A DNA stretch of 64,000 nucleotides from RYN-230 sp963768945 (GTDB lineage Bacteria > Actinomycetota > Actinomycetes > Streptosporangiales > Streptosporangiaceae), in NCBI GenBank assembly GCA_963768945.1, contig CAVYJW010000001.1:124001-188000 (forward strand), written 5' to 3'. Positions 41,712 to 50,291 of this stretch are shown here, piece by piece. The number at the start of each line of letters is the position of its first letter. Position 1 is the first letter of the stretch. The position numbers were made by a program, and so were the translations under genes. The notes under the pieces are model-generated. The model had not been told where the DNA came from. It was given only the letters and a program-made list of their open reading frames with translations, and did no database searches.

Positions 41712-43869
41712 TCAGCCTGCGGCCACGGCGAGGACCAGGGGGAGCACACTGGGCGCGCCTGGCCTCCCGGAGCAGCCGGGCCGCGACCGTCATGGTCCAG
41801 CCGCTGTCGATGCGGTCGTCGATGACCAGCACAGGGCCGCCGAGCGCGGCCACCGCCCCGGCCAGCGGCCCGGGAAGCAGCAGCTCACGCCAGATCGCCT
41901 GGAGCCGCTGCGGGCTGTTGAACTGCCTGGGCCCTGGGCCGTTACCCGCGTACTCCAGGGAACCAAGCAACGGTAGCCGCCCGATCTCTGCGATCCGCTC
42001 GCCCAGGCTGGTGATGAGCCGGGGCCGGGTCCGGCTGGGCAGGGTGATCACCCCGGCCGGGCGCTGTGCCCAGTCCCACGCGGTCAGGACCTGGACCAGC
42101 GCGGCGACGAGGTCGTCGGGGACGGGCCCGTCGGCAGGCCCGTCGGCGGCCGGGTCGTCGGGGGCGTCCAGCAGGGCACGCAGCCGGGGGCCCCAGCCCA
42201 GGCCGGTGAGGCGGCCCAGCGCCCGGCCGGTGTCGGCCGACACCCCCGCCGGGATCTTGCCCGCCACGTCGACGCCGAGCGGCTTCATTCCCGGCGGCCA
42301 CATCCGGCGCGGGCTGATGTCGATACCGGGCCGGAGCAGCCGGGCCCTCGCCTGCGCCGCTCCTTCCGCCGACACTTCCGCGGGCCAGGGGTGCCCGGTG
42401 CAGTTGTCGCACCGCCCGCACGGCTGTGCCCCGGGGTCGTCCAGCTGCCGGCGCAGGTACTCCATCCGGCAGCCGGGCGTGCGCAGGTAGTCGAGCATGG
42501 CCTGCTGTTCCCGGTGGCGTTCCGCCGCCACCGTCGCGTAGCGCTCGGCGTCGTAGACCCACGGCTGCCCGGTGGCAGCCCAGCCGCCGCTGACCTTGCG
42601 CACTGCGCCGTCCACGTCCAGGACCTTGAGCATCATCTCGAGCCGGGCGCGGCTCAGGTCGATCTGGGTCTCCAGCGCGCCGGACGACAGCGGCCGGCCC
42701 GCCTCGCCGAGCGCGGCGAGCGTCGCCCGGACCATCGGCTCGGGCGGGAACGCAAGCGAGGCGAAGTAGGCCCAGATGTCGCGGTCTTCTTTCCCGGGCA
42801 GCAGGACCACCTCGGCCCGGGGCAAGGACCGGCCCGCCCGGCCGATCTGCTGGTAGTAGGCGACTGGGGACTGCGGCGCGCCCAGGTGGACCACGAAGCC
42901 CAGGTCAGGCTTGTCGAAGCCCATGCCCAGCGCGCTGGTCGCCACCAGCGCCTTGAGCTCGCCGTCGAGCAGGGCGCGCTCGGCGGACAGCCGCTGCTCC
43001 TGCTCGTCCCGGCCGGTGTAGGGGAGGACGTCGTGGCCCCGGTCGCGCAGGAAGGCCGCGGTCTCGTGGGCCGCCGCCACGGTGAGCGTGTAGATGATGC
43101 CAGAGCCCGGCAGCTCATCCAGGTGCTCGGCCAGCCAGCCGAGACGCTGCTGCGCGGCGGGCAGTTCCACGACGGCCAGGCACAGGCTCTCCCGGTCCAG
43201 CGGTCCGCGCAGCACCAGGGCCTCGCCGTCGGCCCCGCTGGCCAGCTGCTCAGCCACATCCCGGGTGACCCGGGCGTTGGCCGTGGCCGTGGTGGCGAGG
43301 ACCGGCACGCCGGGGGGCAGGTTCTCCAGGACGGTCCGGAGTCGGCGGTAATCGGGCCGGAAGTCATGGCCCCAGTCGGAGATGCAGTGTGCCTCGTCCA
43401 CGACCAGCATCCCGGCGGTGGCGGCCAGCTTGGGCAGCACCAGGTCACGGAAGCCGGGGTTGTTCAGCCGCTCCGGGCTGACCAGGAGCAGGTCCACGGA
43501 GCCTGCGGCGATCTCGGCGTAGATCTCGTCCCAGTCGGGCATGTTGGCCGAGTTCACGGTCCGGGCCCGCAACCCGGCCCGCGCGGCCGCCTCGATCTGG
43601 TTGCGCATCAGGGCCAGCAACGGGGAGATGATGATCGTCGGTCCCATGTCCCGGGCCCGGAGCAGCGCGGTCGTGACGAAGTACACGGCCGACTTGCCCC
43701 AGCCGGTGCGCTGCACGACCAGCGCCCGGCGCCGGTCGCGGGCCAGGGCCTGGATCGCGGTCCACTGATCCTCACGGAGCCGCGCCGACGGCCCGGCGAG
43801 CGCCCGCAGGCAGCGCTCCGCCTCCTCGCGGAGATCCGTTTCCTCACGCGGGCCAGCACCGGATGTCAT
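41611..43869 (-). CDS. RecQ-family DNA helicase with PRTase-like C-terminus
   Basis: A superfamily 2 helicase. Motifs: RTGWGKSAVYF (I), IISPLLALMRNQ (Ia), VVDEAHCISDWGHDFRPDY (II, DEAH), ATTATANARV (III), QQIGRAGR (VI), followed by the zinc region CRMEYLRR, PCGRCDNC. The C-terminal 150 residues end with VLVIDDRIDSGWTMTVAARL, like the PRPP loop of phosphoribosyltransferases, as in other actinobacterial RecQ-like proteins. After LLREA the frame becomes Arg-rich for about 45 codons; another frame gives VLPLVLAVAAG and a stop at 41712, so a one-base insertion near 41760 is likely. Confidence 0.88.
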   Translation of the reverse strand: MTSGAGPREETDLREEAERCLRALAGPSARLREDQWTAIQALARDRRRALVVQRTGWGKSAVYFVTTALLRARDMGPTIIISPLLALMRNQIEAAARAGLRARTVNSANMPDWDEIYAEIAAGSVDLLLVSPERLNNPGFRDLVLPKLAATAGMLVVDEAHCISDWGHDFRPDYRRLRTVLENLPPGVPVLATTATANARVTRDVAEQLASGADGEALVLRGPLDRESLCLAVVELPAAQQRLGWLAEHLDELPGSGIIYTLTVAAAHETAAFLRDRGHDVLPYTGRDEQEQRLSAERALLDGELKALVATSALGMGFDKPDLGFVVHLGAPQSPVAYYQQIGRAGRSLPRAEVVLLPGKEDRDIWAYFASLAFPPEPMVRATLAALGEAGRPLSSGALETQIDLSRARLEMMLKVLDVDGAVRKVSGGWAATGQPWVYDAERYATVAAERHREQQAMLDYLRTPGCRMEYLRRQLDDPGAQPCGRCDNCTGHPWPAEVSAEGAAQARARLLRPGIDISPRRMWPPGMKPLGVDVAGKIPAGVSADTGRALGRLTGLGWGPRLRALLDAPDDPAADGPADGPVPDDLVAALVQVLTAWDWAQRPAGVITLPSRTRPRLITSLGERIAEIGRLPLLGSLEYAGNGPGPRQFNSPQRLQAIWRELLLPGPLAGAVAALGGPVLVIDDRIDSGWTMTVAARLLREARRAQCAPPGPRRGRRLTRRPRGGWRGQQAHAEGRWAGQMGDDVDEPAAA

Positions 43870-44124
43870 GGGTCCTTGGTATCAGGCCAGGCCGACAGTC
43901 ACGACATGGTAGGCCGCTTGGGCCCGCCACGTGCGTGCCGGATCATGGCACCGGACAGCCGGCATACGGTTCATGACGGCTCAGAGGTCCAGCAGCCGGC
44001 CAGGTGGCACCTACTTCGCTATGCTGCGCGTACCGGACCTGACGGCAGCCCCCCGCCCTGCAGTCGAGCGCGCGTCTCGGTGGCGCGCCAATGGCATAGT
44101 TCGTATGGCCCGAGGAGGTCGCTG

Positions 44125-44967
44125 ATGATCGCTGCCGGGTTAATGCGCGCAATCGTGCGCAGGCCAATCTGGCACCTAGCGATCGCCGGGGTGGCTGTCG
44201 CCCCCATCGTCCTGGCGGCCCCCGCCCTCGCGGGGTCCACGACCGGTGCCCGTGCGGTCACCAATTGCGGGAGCGGCATCTCCGCCGTCACCGTACGGCT
44301 GCCGGCCCGTTTCGACCCGCTCACCGCTACCCCGGCTGAGCTGGCCGCGAACGATCTGCCGCTCCGGCCGGCCTGCCGGGGGCAGCTGGCCGCGTGGCGC
44401 AGGTTCGTGACCGGCGGGGTCCGCTCGGCCCCGGCCACGTGTTCTTTCGCCCCGGTGATCCCATCCAGCGCGCCCCGGTCGATCGTGGGCGATGTCCAGC
44501 CGGCCAGCTCGCAATCGATCGTCGGGGACGTGCAGCCAGCCAGCTCGCAATCGATCGTGGGGGACACCAGCCCGGTCCTCAGCACCCTGACGCCTCCGGC
44601 CACCGCCCCGCGCCCCAGCGCGGGGGGTAACCGGGCCAGCGCCGCCACCCGGACCGTGGTCTACGGCACCTGGCGGGTTACCCGGCCGGAGAACGCCCCG
44701 GACACCGCCGCGTCCTCCTGGGCCGGCATTGGGCCCGGCCAGGCGGGTGACCCGCTCATCCAGGCGGGCTCGTCCGCGGGCGGGTACTTCGGCCCTTACC
44801 TGTGGTGGCGGATGGTCCCGCAACGGCCGAACGAGCAGCGGATCAGCGTGGACACCGCGCCGGGTGACACGGTGTACGTGCGCATCGCACTACTCCGCGG
44901 CCGGGCCACGGTGACCATCCGGGACGAGAACACCGGCGCGGGCGGCACGTACCTGGTGCGCTACTAG
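44125..44967 (+). CDS. Secreted repeat protein
   Basis: A 280-residue protein. The N-terminal signal or anchor is IWHLAIAGVAVAPIVLAAPA with a basic start (MRAIVRRP). The middle has two and a half 12-residue repeats SIVGDVQPASSQ (about 118-150). The C-terminal globular part is YGTWRVTRPENAPDTAASSW and GYFGPYLWWRMVPQRPNEQR, ending TVTIRDENTGAGGTYLVRY. GAGGAGG lies before the ATG. No family is recognised; export to the envelope is likely. Confidence 0.7.
   Translation: MIAAGLMRAIVRRPIWHLAIAGVAVAPIVLAAPALAGSTTGARAVTNCGSGISAVTVRLPARFDPLTATPAELAANDLPLRPACRGQLAAWRRFVTGGVRSAPATCSFAPVIPSSAPRSIVGDVQPASSQSIVGDVQPASSQSIVGDTSPVLSTLTPPATAPRPSAGGNRASAATRTVVYGTWRVTRPENAPDTAASSWAGIGPGQAGDPLIQAGSSAGGYFGPYLWWRMVPQRPNEQRISVDTAPGDTVYVRIALLRGRATVTIRDENTGAGGTYLVRY
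44479..44574. repeat. 36-bp in-frame tandem repeat
   Basis: Units at 44479-44514 and 44515-44550, with a partial third to 44574, encode SIVGDVQPASSQ. Confidence 0.9.
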
Positions 44968-45145
44968 CGGCCTGGGCTAGCCGCCCGGCACGGTGACCAG
45001 TCCGGGCCGCAGGTTCAGCTGGATGAGGGCCGCGCGGGCGGACCTTCGTGCTGTGCGGGTAGTCGGCGTCGGTGAGAAGGACCCACCCCGTGCCCAGCAG
45101 AGCCTGGTGGATCAGGGGAAATCGCGGCATCCGGCAGTGTGGCAC
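44968..45145 (-). other. Gap with a possible 3' gene fragment
   Basis: On the minus strand, ARRSARAALIQLNLRPGLV followed by TVPGG and a TAG at 44978 looks like a genuine C-terminus without a gene body. No family is recognised. Otherwise nothing is seen. Confidence 0.25.
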
Positions 45146-45928
45146 TCAGCTCGCGCCCTGGATCAGCTTCCCGAGAGCATTCCCCGGCTGCACCAAGATG
45201 GCGTTACTGACCGTCTTGCCGTCTAGCTCCACCGTCGGCGTGGAATTGATGCCGCTCTTAACGATCTGCTCGCTGAGCGGCACGCCCAGGGGAGCGTACT
45301 TCTGGGACTTCACGCAGCCTGTGAACGACGGGCTGGTCAGCCCGACCTTCCGGCCCAGGGCGAGGAGCAGGCTGATCGGGAAGCCGCCCTGGGCCCGCTC
45401 GTCGGGCTGGTTGGAGTAGAGCAGGTTGTGGTACTCCATCCACTGCCGGGCGGGCACGCACTGCGCCGCCGCCCAGGCCCGCACCGAGTTGTCCTGGGCC
45501 GGCTGCTCACCCAGGAAGATCGTGAATGGGTGGTAGATCACCCGCACCTTGCCCTGCAAGGCCAGCTTCTGCACGACCGCGCCGTTGGCCTTCTCGAACG
45601 CGTCGCAGACCGGGCACTGGAAGTCCTCGTAGATGTCCAGCACCGGCTTGGTCACCGCCGGCCGGGACATGGTCACGCTGTGGTCCGGGTTCTTGGTGAC
45701 CGGCGCGAACGGGCCGTTGTAGTAGGCGCTGTGCACTGGGGCCGTGGCTGTCCCCGTGCCCGTGCTGTGCCCGGGCCGGACCACCACGATGACGATGACC
45801 GCGATCACGATCGCGGCCAGCGCGCTGCCCACCACCACCAGCACCCGGTTGCGCTGCCTGCGGCGGGCCTCCCGTTCCCGCTCCAGCCGGATGCGCTCCC
45901 GGGCCGCGGCCCGGCCGGACTTGCTCAT
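45146..45928 (-). CDS. DsbA-like membrane-anchored thiol oxidoreductase
   Basis: A 260-residue protein. A basic N-terminal cytoplasmic tail of about 28 residues precedes one membrane helix (VLVVVGSALAAIVIAVIVIVVV). The outside thioredoxin-fold domain has the active motif CPVC in DIYEDFQCPVCDAFEKANG and the cis-Pro in NSTPTVELDG. It oxidises or isomerises exported thiols (DSBA-like family, as in mycobacterial DsbF/MdbA relatives). The ATG overlaps the zur stop (ATGA), making it the last gene of the zinc operon, which is unusual. Confidence 0.9.
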   Translation of the reverse strand: MSKSGRAAARERIRLEREREARRRQRNRVLVVVGSALAAIVIAVIVIVVVRPGHSTGTGTATAPVHSAYYNGPFAPVTKNPDHSVTMSRPAVTKPVLDIYEDFQCPVCDAFEKANGAVVQKLALQGKVRVIYHPFTIFLGEQPAQDNSVRAWAAAQCVPARQWMEYHNLLYSNQPDERAQGGFPISLLLALGRKVGLTSPSFTGCVKSQKYAPLGVPLSEQIVKSGINSTPTVELDGKTVSNAILVQPGNALGKLIQGAS

Positions 45929-46449
45929 GACCCGGCGGCCTCAGCCTGCCTGCCGACGTCGGCGCTGGGGGCCGTGCTGCGCTGTTCCATCTGGCTGCGC
46001 TGTTCCATCTGGCTGCGCCGTTCCATTTGGCTGCACGGGGGACACAGCCCGAACAACTCCACGGTGTGGTCCACCGTGGTGAATCCGGCCTCGGCCGCGA
46101 CCTGCTCGGCCCACCGCTCCACCGCGCGGCCCTCCACCTCGACACTGGTTCCGCAGTTGCGGCAGATGAGGTGATGGTGGTGGGCGTTGCTTTCGCACCG
46201 CCGGTACAGCGTCTCGCCGCTGGCGTCCCGGATCGTGTCGACCAGCCCGTCTTCGCTCAGCACCTGCAGGTGCCGGTAGACGGTGGTCAGGCCGATGTGC
46301 TCGCCGCGCTGGCGCAGCTCAGCATGGATCTGCTGGGCGCTGCAGAATCCAGGCAGCCCGCCCAGGACCGCCGACAGTGCCTCGGCCTGCCGGGTCCCGC
46401 GCACCCGGGTGCCGCCCAGCGAACGCTTAGCAGGCAACGGCGTCATCAC
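45925..46449 (-). CDS. zur: Fur-family zinc regulator (Zur)
   Basis: A 174-residue metalloregulator. The winged helix is FCSAQQIHAELRQRGEHIGL and TTVYRHLQVLSEDGLV, and the His-rich metal-binding ESNAHHHHLICRNCG and LFGLCPPC give the structural zinc Cys pairs. Location inside the zinc uptake operon supports Zur rather than Fur. The C-terminus is extended by three copies of SQMEQRS. GTG 46449 or ATG 46446 overlap the permease stop. Confidence 0.92.
   Translation of the reverse strand: MMTPLPAKRSLGGTRVRGTRQAEALSAVLGGLPGFCSAQQIHAELRQRGEHIGLTTVYRHLQVLSEDGLVDTIRDASGETLYRRCESNAHHHHLICRNCGTSVEVEGRAVERWAEQVAAEAGFTTVDHTVELFGLCPPCSQMERRSQMEQRSQMEQRSTAPSADVGRQAEAAGS
45977..46030. repeat. 18-bp tandem repeat in the zur 3' end
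   Basis: Two perfect units and one with two changes, encoding QMERRS/QMEQRS. It lengthens the protein beyond the metal-binding Cys pair. Confidence 0.9.
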
Positions 46450-47303
46450 ACCCGCACATTAGCAGCCGGTACTTCGTGCTCCGCAGCTCCGCGCCACCCG
46501 CCGGGGCGGGTCGGCTGCCGCCCGCGCAGCGCGACCCAGCCCCGCCCGGCGGCGTAGCAGACCGCCCCGAACGCGCCGACGAAAAAGCCGACCGGCCAGT
46601 TCGTGTCGTAGGCGGCGGCGATCGACGCCCAGACCACCACGACCGCGATGGCCGCGGACAGCGCCACGGCGGGCAGTGGCTTGCTGGTCACCGATCGGGC
46701 CGCGGCAGGCGGCCCGATCATCAGGCTGAAGATCAGCAGCGCCCCCACGACCGGCAGGGTCATGCTCGTGGCCAGCGCCACCACCACGAGGAACAGCATC
46801 TCCACCCGGGCCGGCCGGACGCCGCGCGCCTCGGCCAGCTCCGGCATGACCGAGGACAGCAGCAGCGGCCGGTACAGCGCGACGATGGCCGCAACGCTCA
46901 CCGCGGCGAGGACCGCGATCGGCAGCACCTCGCTGGTGCTCACCCCGAGCACCTCGCCGAACAGCAGGGCGTAGATCTCGGGCGCGTACTCCGTGCTGAA
47001 GCTCAGGAACAGCGCGCCCAGGCCGAGCAGGACCACAAGAGCCAGGGCCGTGGCTACGTCCCGCCGCCCGCGGCGGCTGAGCCAGCCGATCCCGAGCGCG
47101 CCGAGCAAGGCCGCCGCTGCCAGCCCGATCAGTGTGTTGATCCCGATCAGGCTGGCCCCGGCCGCGCCGGCGAAGGCGCCCTGCGGGACGGCGTCCGCGA
47201 CGAACGCCGAGCCGCGCAGCACGATGAAGAACCCGACGACGCCCGCGACGATGGCCACGATCGTCCCCACCAGCCAGGCGTTGGTCATGAACCCACTGAA
47301 CAT
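46446..47303 (-). CDS. znuB: Zinc ABC transporter permease (second)
   Basis: A 285-residue metal ABC permease of the ABC-3 family with eight or nine membrane segments. IVLRGSAFVADAVPQGAFAG and the loop SVMPELAEARGVRP, then VALATSMTLPVVGALLIFSLMIGPP, are family motifs. It follows another ABC-3 permease gene by four bases. Two distinct permease genes suggest a heterodimeric channel. Confidence 0.9.
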   Translation of the reverse strand: MFSGFMTNAWLVGTIVAIVAGVVGFFIVLRGSAFVADAVPQGAFAGAAGASLIGINTLIGLAAAALLGALGIGWLSRRGRRDVATALALVVLLGLGALFLSFSTEYAPEIYALLFGEVLGVSTSEVLPIAVLAAVSVAAIVALYRPLLLSSVMPELAEARGVRPARVEMLFLVVVALATSMTLPVVGALLIFSLMIGPPAAARSVTSKPLPAVALSAAIAVVVVWASIAAAYDTNWPVGFFVGAFGAVCYAAGRGWVALRGRQPTRPGGWRGAAEHEVPAANVRV

Positions 47304-47307
47304 AGGC

Positions 47308-48168
47308 TCAGCCCCGCCGGACCCGGGTGGTGATGCCCTGCACGGCCACGTAACCCAGAAAGATCAGCGTGACCACGAAGAAGCTGACCGGCCAGCCGTG
47401 CTGGGCCGGCGGCCAGTAGAAGCTGTCGTAGGCCAGCAGCACCCCCAGCCAGGTGGCGGCCAGCCCGGCCGCCACGGCCCAGGCCATGGCCAGTCCCGGC
47501 CGGCTGCTCAGCCGGAGCCCGATCGCTGCGGGCCCGATCAGCAGCGCGGTGGACAGGATGGTGCCGATGGTCATCGCGGATAGCGAGACCGCCAGCGCGA
47601 TCGCGACCAGGCACGCCAGGCCAACCAGCCGCACGCTGACCCCCCGCGCCGCGGCCAGGTCGGCTGCGACCGTGCTGAGCAGCAGCGGCCGGTAGAGCAC
47701 GGCCACGATGGCGACCGCAGCCACGCTCAGCGCCACGATGGCCGGGAGGATGGAGCTGCTGATGGTGAAGAGGGAGCCGAACAGGATCGTGATCGTGGCC
47801 CCGGTGACGTCGCTGTGCGTCGTGTCCCAGTACAGGAACAACGCGGCCAGGCCGAGCCCGGCCCCGCGGACGATGCCGGTGGCCAGGTCGCGGCCGCGGG
47901 GCCGCTGGATCCCGATCATGTCCATGACCCCGGCGGCCAGCACGCCGACGCCGACGAATCCCCACAACGGGCTGATGCCCACCAGGAACGAGGCGGATCC
48001 GCCGGTCACGCTGATGTCGGCCAGCGCGTGGCCCGCGTAGGACTGGCCGCGGATCACGGTGAACGAGCCGACGATCCCGGACACCAGCGCCACGACCCCG
48101 CCCGCGGCTAGGGCCACGTGCACCGGGCCGCTGGAGAAGAACCCCGGCTCGAAGATCGCGTTCAGCAC
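47308..48168 (-). CDS. znuB: Zinc ABC transporter permease (first)
   Basis: A 286-residue ABC-3 family permease. FTVIRGQSYAGHALADISVTGG, VAADLAAARGVSVRLVG and ALAVSLSAMTIGTILSTALLIGPAA are the matching motifs to the second permease. It lies nine bases after znuC. Together with ZnuA, ZnuC and the second permease it should form a high-affinity zinc (or manganese) importer. Confidence 0.9.
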   Translation of the reverse strand: MLNAIFEPGFFSSGPVHVALAAGGVVALVSGIVGSFTVIRGQSYAGHALADISVTGGSASFLVGISPLWGFVGVGVLAAGVMDMIGIQRPRGRDLATGIVRGAGLGLAALFLYWDTTHSDVTGATITILFGSLFTISSSILPAIVALSVAAVAIVAVLYRPLLLSTVAADLAAARGVSVRLVGLACLVAIALAVSLSAMTIGTILSTALLIGPAAIGLRLSSRPGLAMAWAVAAGLAATWLGVLLAYDSFYWPPAQHGWPVSFFVVTLIFLGYVAVQGITTRVRRG

Positions 48169-48177
48169 TAAGCCCCC

Positions 48178-49098
48178 TCAGAGGTGGGCTGGCGGCAGGT
48201 CGGCGTGCCCGGGGAGCGGGGCCGCGGCGGGGGCGGCTTCCACCGCGGCCAGCCCGGCGCCACGCCCGGCGACCACGAGGATCCGGTCGTGCACCCTGAT
48301 CACGTCCACGTGCTGGCCGTACAGCGAGCTGAGCACCTCGGGGCGCACCACCTCGGCGGTGGTCCCGCTGGCCGCGCGGCCAGCCGCCATGTACACGATC
48401 CGGTCCATGAACGGCAGCAGTGGATTCATGTCGTGGGCTGAGATGAGGACCGCGATCTGCTGCTCCCGGGCGACCCGGCCGAGCAGCTCGACCACGTCCT
48501 GCTCGCTCGCGATGTCCAGGTTGGCCAGCGGCTCGTCGAGCAGCAGCAGCCGGGGGCGGCTGATCAGGGCGTGGGCGATCAGCACCCGCTGCTGCTCGCC
48601 TCCGGACAGGAGGCCCACCCTGGTGTCGCCGAACCGGTTCGCGTCCACGGCCTGCAGCATCTCGTCGACCAGGCGCCTCCGGCGGGCCGACGGCAGCGGG
48701 ATGCCCAGCCGCTGACCGTCAAGCCCCAGGCCGACCAGGTCGCGGGCGCGCAGCGGCATGTCCGGGTCGAGCAGGATCTTCTGCGGGACGTACCCGATCA
48801 GCGAGCCGCGCCGGGTACGCGGCTGGCCCGCTATGCGCACCGTGCCCGCCGACGGGGCCTGCAGGCTGAGGATGACCCGCAGCAGCGTGGTCTTGCCCGC
48901 GCCGTTCGAGCCGATCAGGCCGGCGAACTCGCCCGGGCCCAGGCTGAACGAGACGTCATCGAGGATCTTCCGGCCGGACAGCCAGAGGCTCACCCCGTCC
49001 ACCTGGAGCAGTTCGCCGGTGCCCGGTTCGCTCGTGTCCGGCTCGCCGGTGTCCCGCGGGGCGCCCCCGCGCGGCCCGGCCGCCGGCCTGGTCATCAC
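48178..49098 (-). CDS. znuC: Zinc ABC transporter ATPase
   Basis: A 306-residue ATPase: Walker A GSNGAGKTTLLR, signature LLSGGEQQRVLIAHAL, Walker B LLLLDEPLANLD, H-loop VLISAHDMNPLL. An N-terminal extension of about 30 residues has a TSEPGTGE-like repeat. The ATG overlaps the znuA stop by four bases, giving coupled translation. Confidence 0.93.
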   Translation of the reverse strand: MMTRPAAGPRGGAPRDTGEPDTSEPGTGELLQVDGVSLWLSGRKILDDVSFSLGPGEFAGLIGSNGAGKTTLLRVILSLQAPSAGTVRIAGQPRTRRGSLIGYVPQKILLDPDMPLRARDLVGLGLDGQRLGIPLPSARRRRLVDEMLQAVDANRFGDTRVGLLSGGEQQRVLIAHALISRPRLLLLDEPLANLDIASEQDVVELLGRVAREQQIAVLISAHDMNPLLPFMDRIVYMAAGRAASGTTAEVVRPEVLSSLYGQHVDVIRVHDRILVVAGRGAGLAAVEAAPAAAPLPGHADLPPAHL

Positions 49099-50015
49099 TT
49101 CAGCCTCTCGGTGGAGATCCCGTGCTGTACGGCCCGCTCCAGCGCGGTCGTCTCGGCCATCATCCAGGACTGGTAGTCGTAGCCCGGCTCCGGCATGGTC
49201 TCGTACACCCCGACCACCGGGATCCCTTCCTGGTGCGCGGCGGCCAGGAACGAGGAGGTGAGCGAGTCGGTCACCTGCTGGTTGTACAGGAACACCTTGA
49301 CCCTGTGCCCGGAGAATAGGCCGTCCTGGAGCGAGACGTACTGCGGGGCCGGGTCCACGCCGTTCATGATGTCCGCCTGGAAGGCGAACGGGGTCAGGTT
49401 GCGGGTGCCCGCGGCCTGCAGCAGGTAGTCGCCGACCGGCTCGGTCGTGGCCACCGCCGTCCCGGGGTAGCGCGCCTTGAACGCCGCGATCAGGTGGTAC
49501 CAGGGCTGCAGGGACCGGTCGAAGGCGGCGGCCTGGGCGGCGAAGTACGCCTTATGGGCGGGCTGCAAGACCGACAGGTCCGCGGCCACGGCCTTCGCGA
49601 CGGCCGGCATCGTGGTGGGCTTGTACCACAGGTGCGGGTTAGGGGTGCTGTCCGGCAATCCGAGCAGGTGCTGCACGTCGATGACCTTGCGGCCCGCGTT
49701 CGGGGCCGCAGCCTCGATCTTGTTCATGTACGTGTCGTAACCCAGGCCGTTCTGCACGACCAGGCCGGCGCTGCTGATCAACTGGGCCACGCTCGCGCTG
49801 GCCTCGAACGTGTGGGGGTCGGTGTTCGGGTTGCTCTCGACGGCGCTGACGTGCACGTACTTGCCGCCGACCTGGCTGATGACGTTCGCGTACTGGTTCT
49901 CGGCGCCGACCGCGGTGATGGTGGCGCTCGAATTGGCCGCTGGGGCCGGCCCGGAACCGGACGAGCACGCGGCGGCAAGCGCCGCCGTCGCGAGAGCAAC
50001 CACCGCAACGAGCAC
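49095..50015 (-). CDS. znuA: Zinc-binding lipoprotein, ZnuA-like
   Basis: The substrate-binding protein of the importer (cluster A-1/TroA family). The lipoprotein signal VLVAVVALATAALAAAC (lipobox LAAAC) is followed by ITAVGAENQYANVISQVGGK, the metal His in NPNTDPHTFE, TPNPHLWYKP and VPVVGVYETMPEPGYDY. The start is a problem: GTG 50015 starts right at the hydrophobic signal without basic residues. The open frame continues upstream through a 15-bp repeat (AQASP units) and even through the Zur site. An ATG at 50143 with GGAG upstream is one frame off, so a repeat-associated indel may have shifted the true leader. Confidence 0.85.
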   Translation of the reverse strand: MLVAVVALATAALAAACSSGSGPAPAANSSATITAVGAENQYANVISQVGGKYVHVSAVESNPNTDPHTFEASASVAQLISSAGLVVQNGLGYDTYMNKIEAAAPNAGRKVIDVQHLLGLPDSTPNPHLWYKPTTMPAVAKAVAADLSVLQPAHKAYFAAQAAAFDRSLQPWYHLIAAFKARYPGTAVATTEPVGDYLLQAAGTRNLTPFAFQADIMNGVDPAPQYVSLQDGLFSGHRVKVFLYNQQVTDSLTSSFLAAAHQEGIPVVGVYETMPEPGYDYQSWMMAETTALERAVQHGISTERLK

Positions 50016-50031
50016 CGGCCTGGGCGGTACC

Positions 50032-50126
50032 GGCCTTGGCTGGGCCTGGCAGGCCTTGGCTGGGCTGGCCTTGGCTGGGCCAGCCTTGGCTGGGCTGGCC
50101 TGAGCTGGGCTGGCCTGAGCTGGGCT
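50032..50126. repeat. 15-bp tandem repeat in the znuA leader
   Basis: About six units close to GGCCTTGGCTGGGCT or GGCCTGAGCTGGGCT, lying between the Zur-like site and the lipoprotein signal codons. Confidence 0.9.
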
Positions 50127-50198
50127 GGCCTGTGCGCGGGCATCTGGTGTCGGTCTCCGCTCTGGATCGCGCTGGGTGGTCCCCGGCGCTCGCTGTTG

Positions 50199-50220
50199 AT
50201 GAAAACGATAACCGTTATGA
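50199..50220. promoter_or_regulatory. Zur-box-like palindrome
   Basis: An AT-rich imperfect palindrome (ATGAAAACGATAA then CCGTTATGA) in front of the zinc operon. It is close to known actinobacterial Zur boxes (TGAAAACGATTTTCA-like). Repression of znu by Zur with zinc is inferred. Confidence 0.7.
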
Positions 50221-50291
50221 GTTCCAGTCGCAACGCGAACGACCCCGTACCCGTGGCCTGGCCGGCCGGGCGCACAGGCCAAGATGGGGAC

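Noticed and set aside
42391..44124. Long plus-strand frame joined to the secreted protein
   Set aside because: Antisense to the RecQ-like gene; the true start with a GAGGAGG site is at 44125.
50032..50126. CRISPR array or replication iterons
   Set aside because: Contiguous 15-bp repeats without spacers and partly coding; no cas, rep or dnaA-box context. The same holds for the other tandem arrays.
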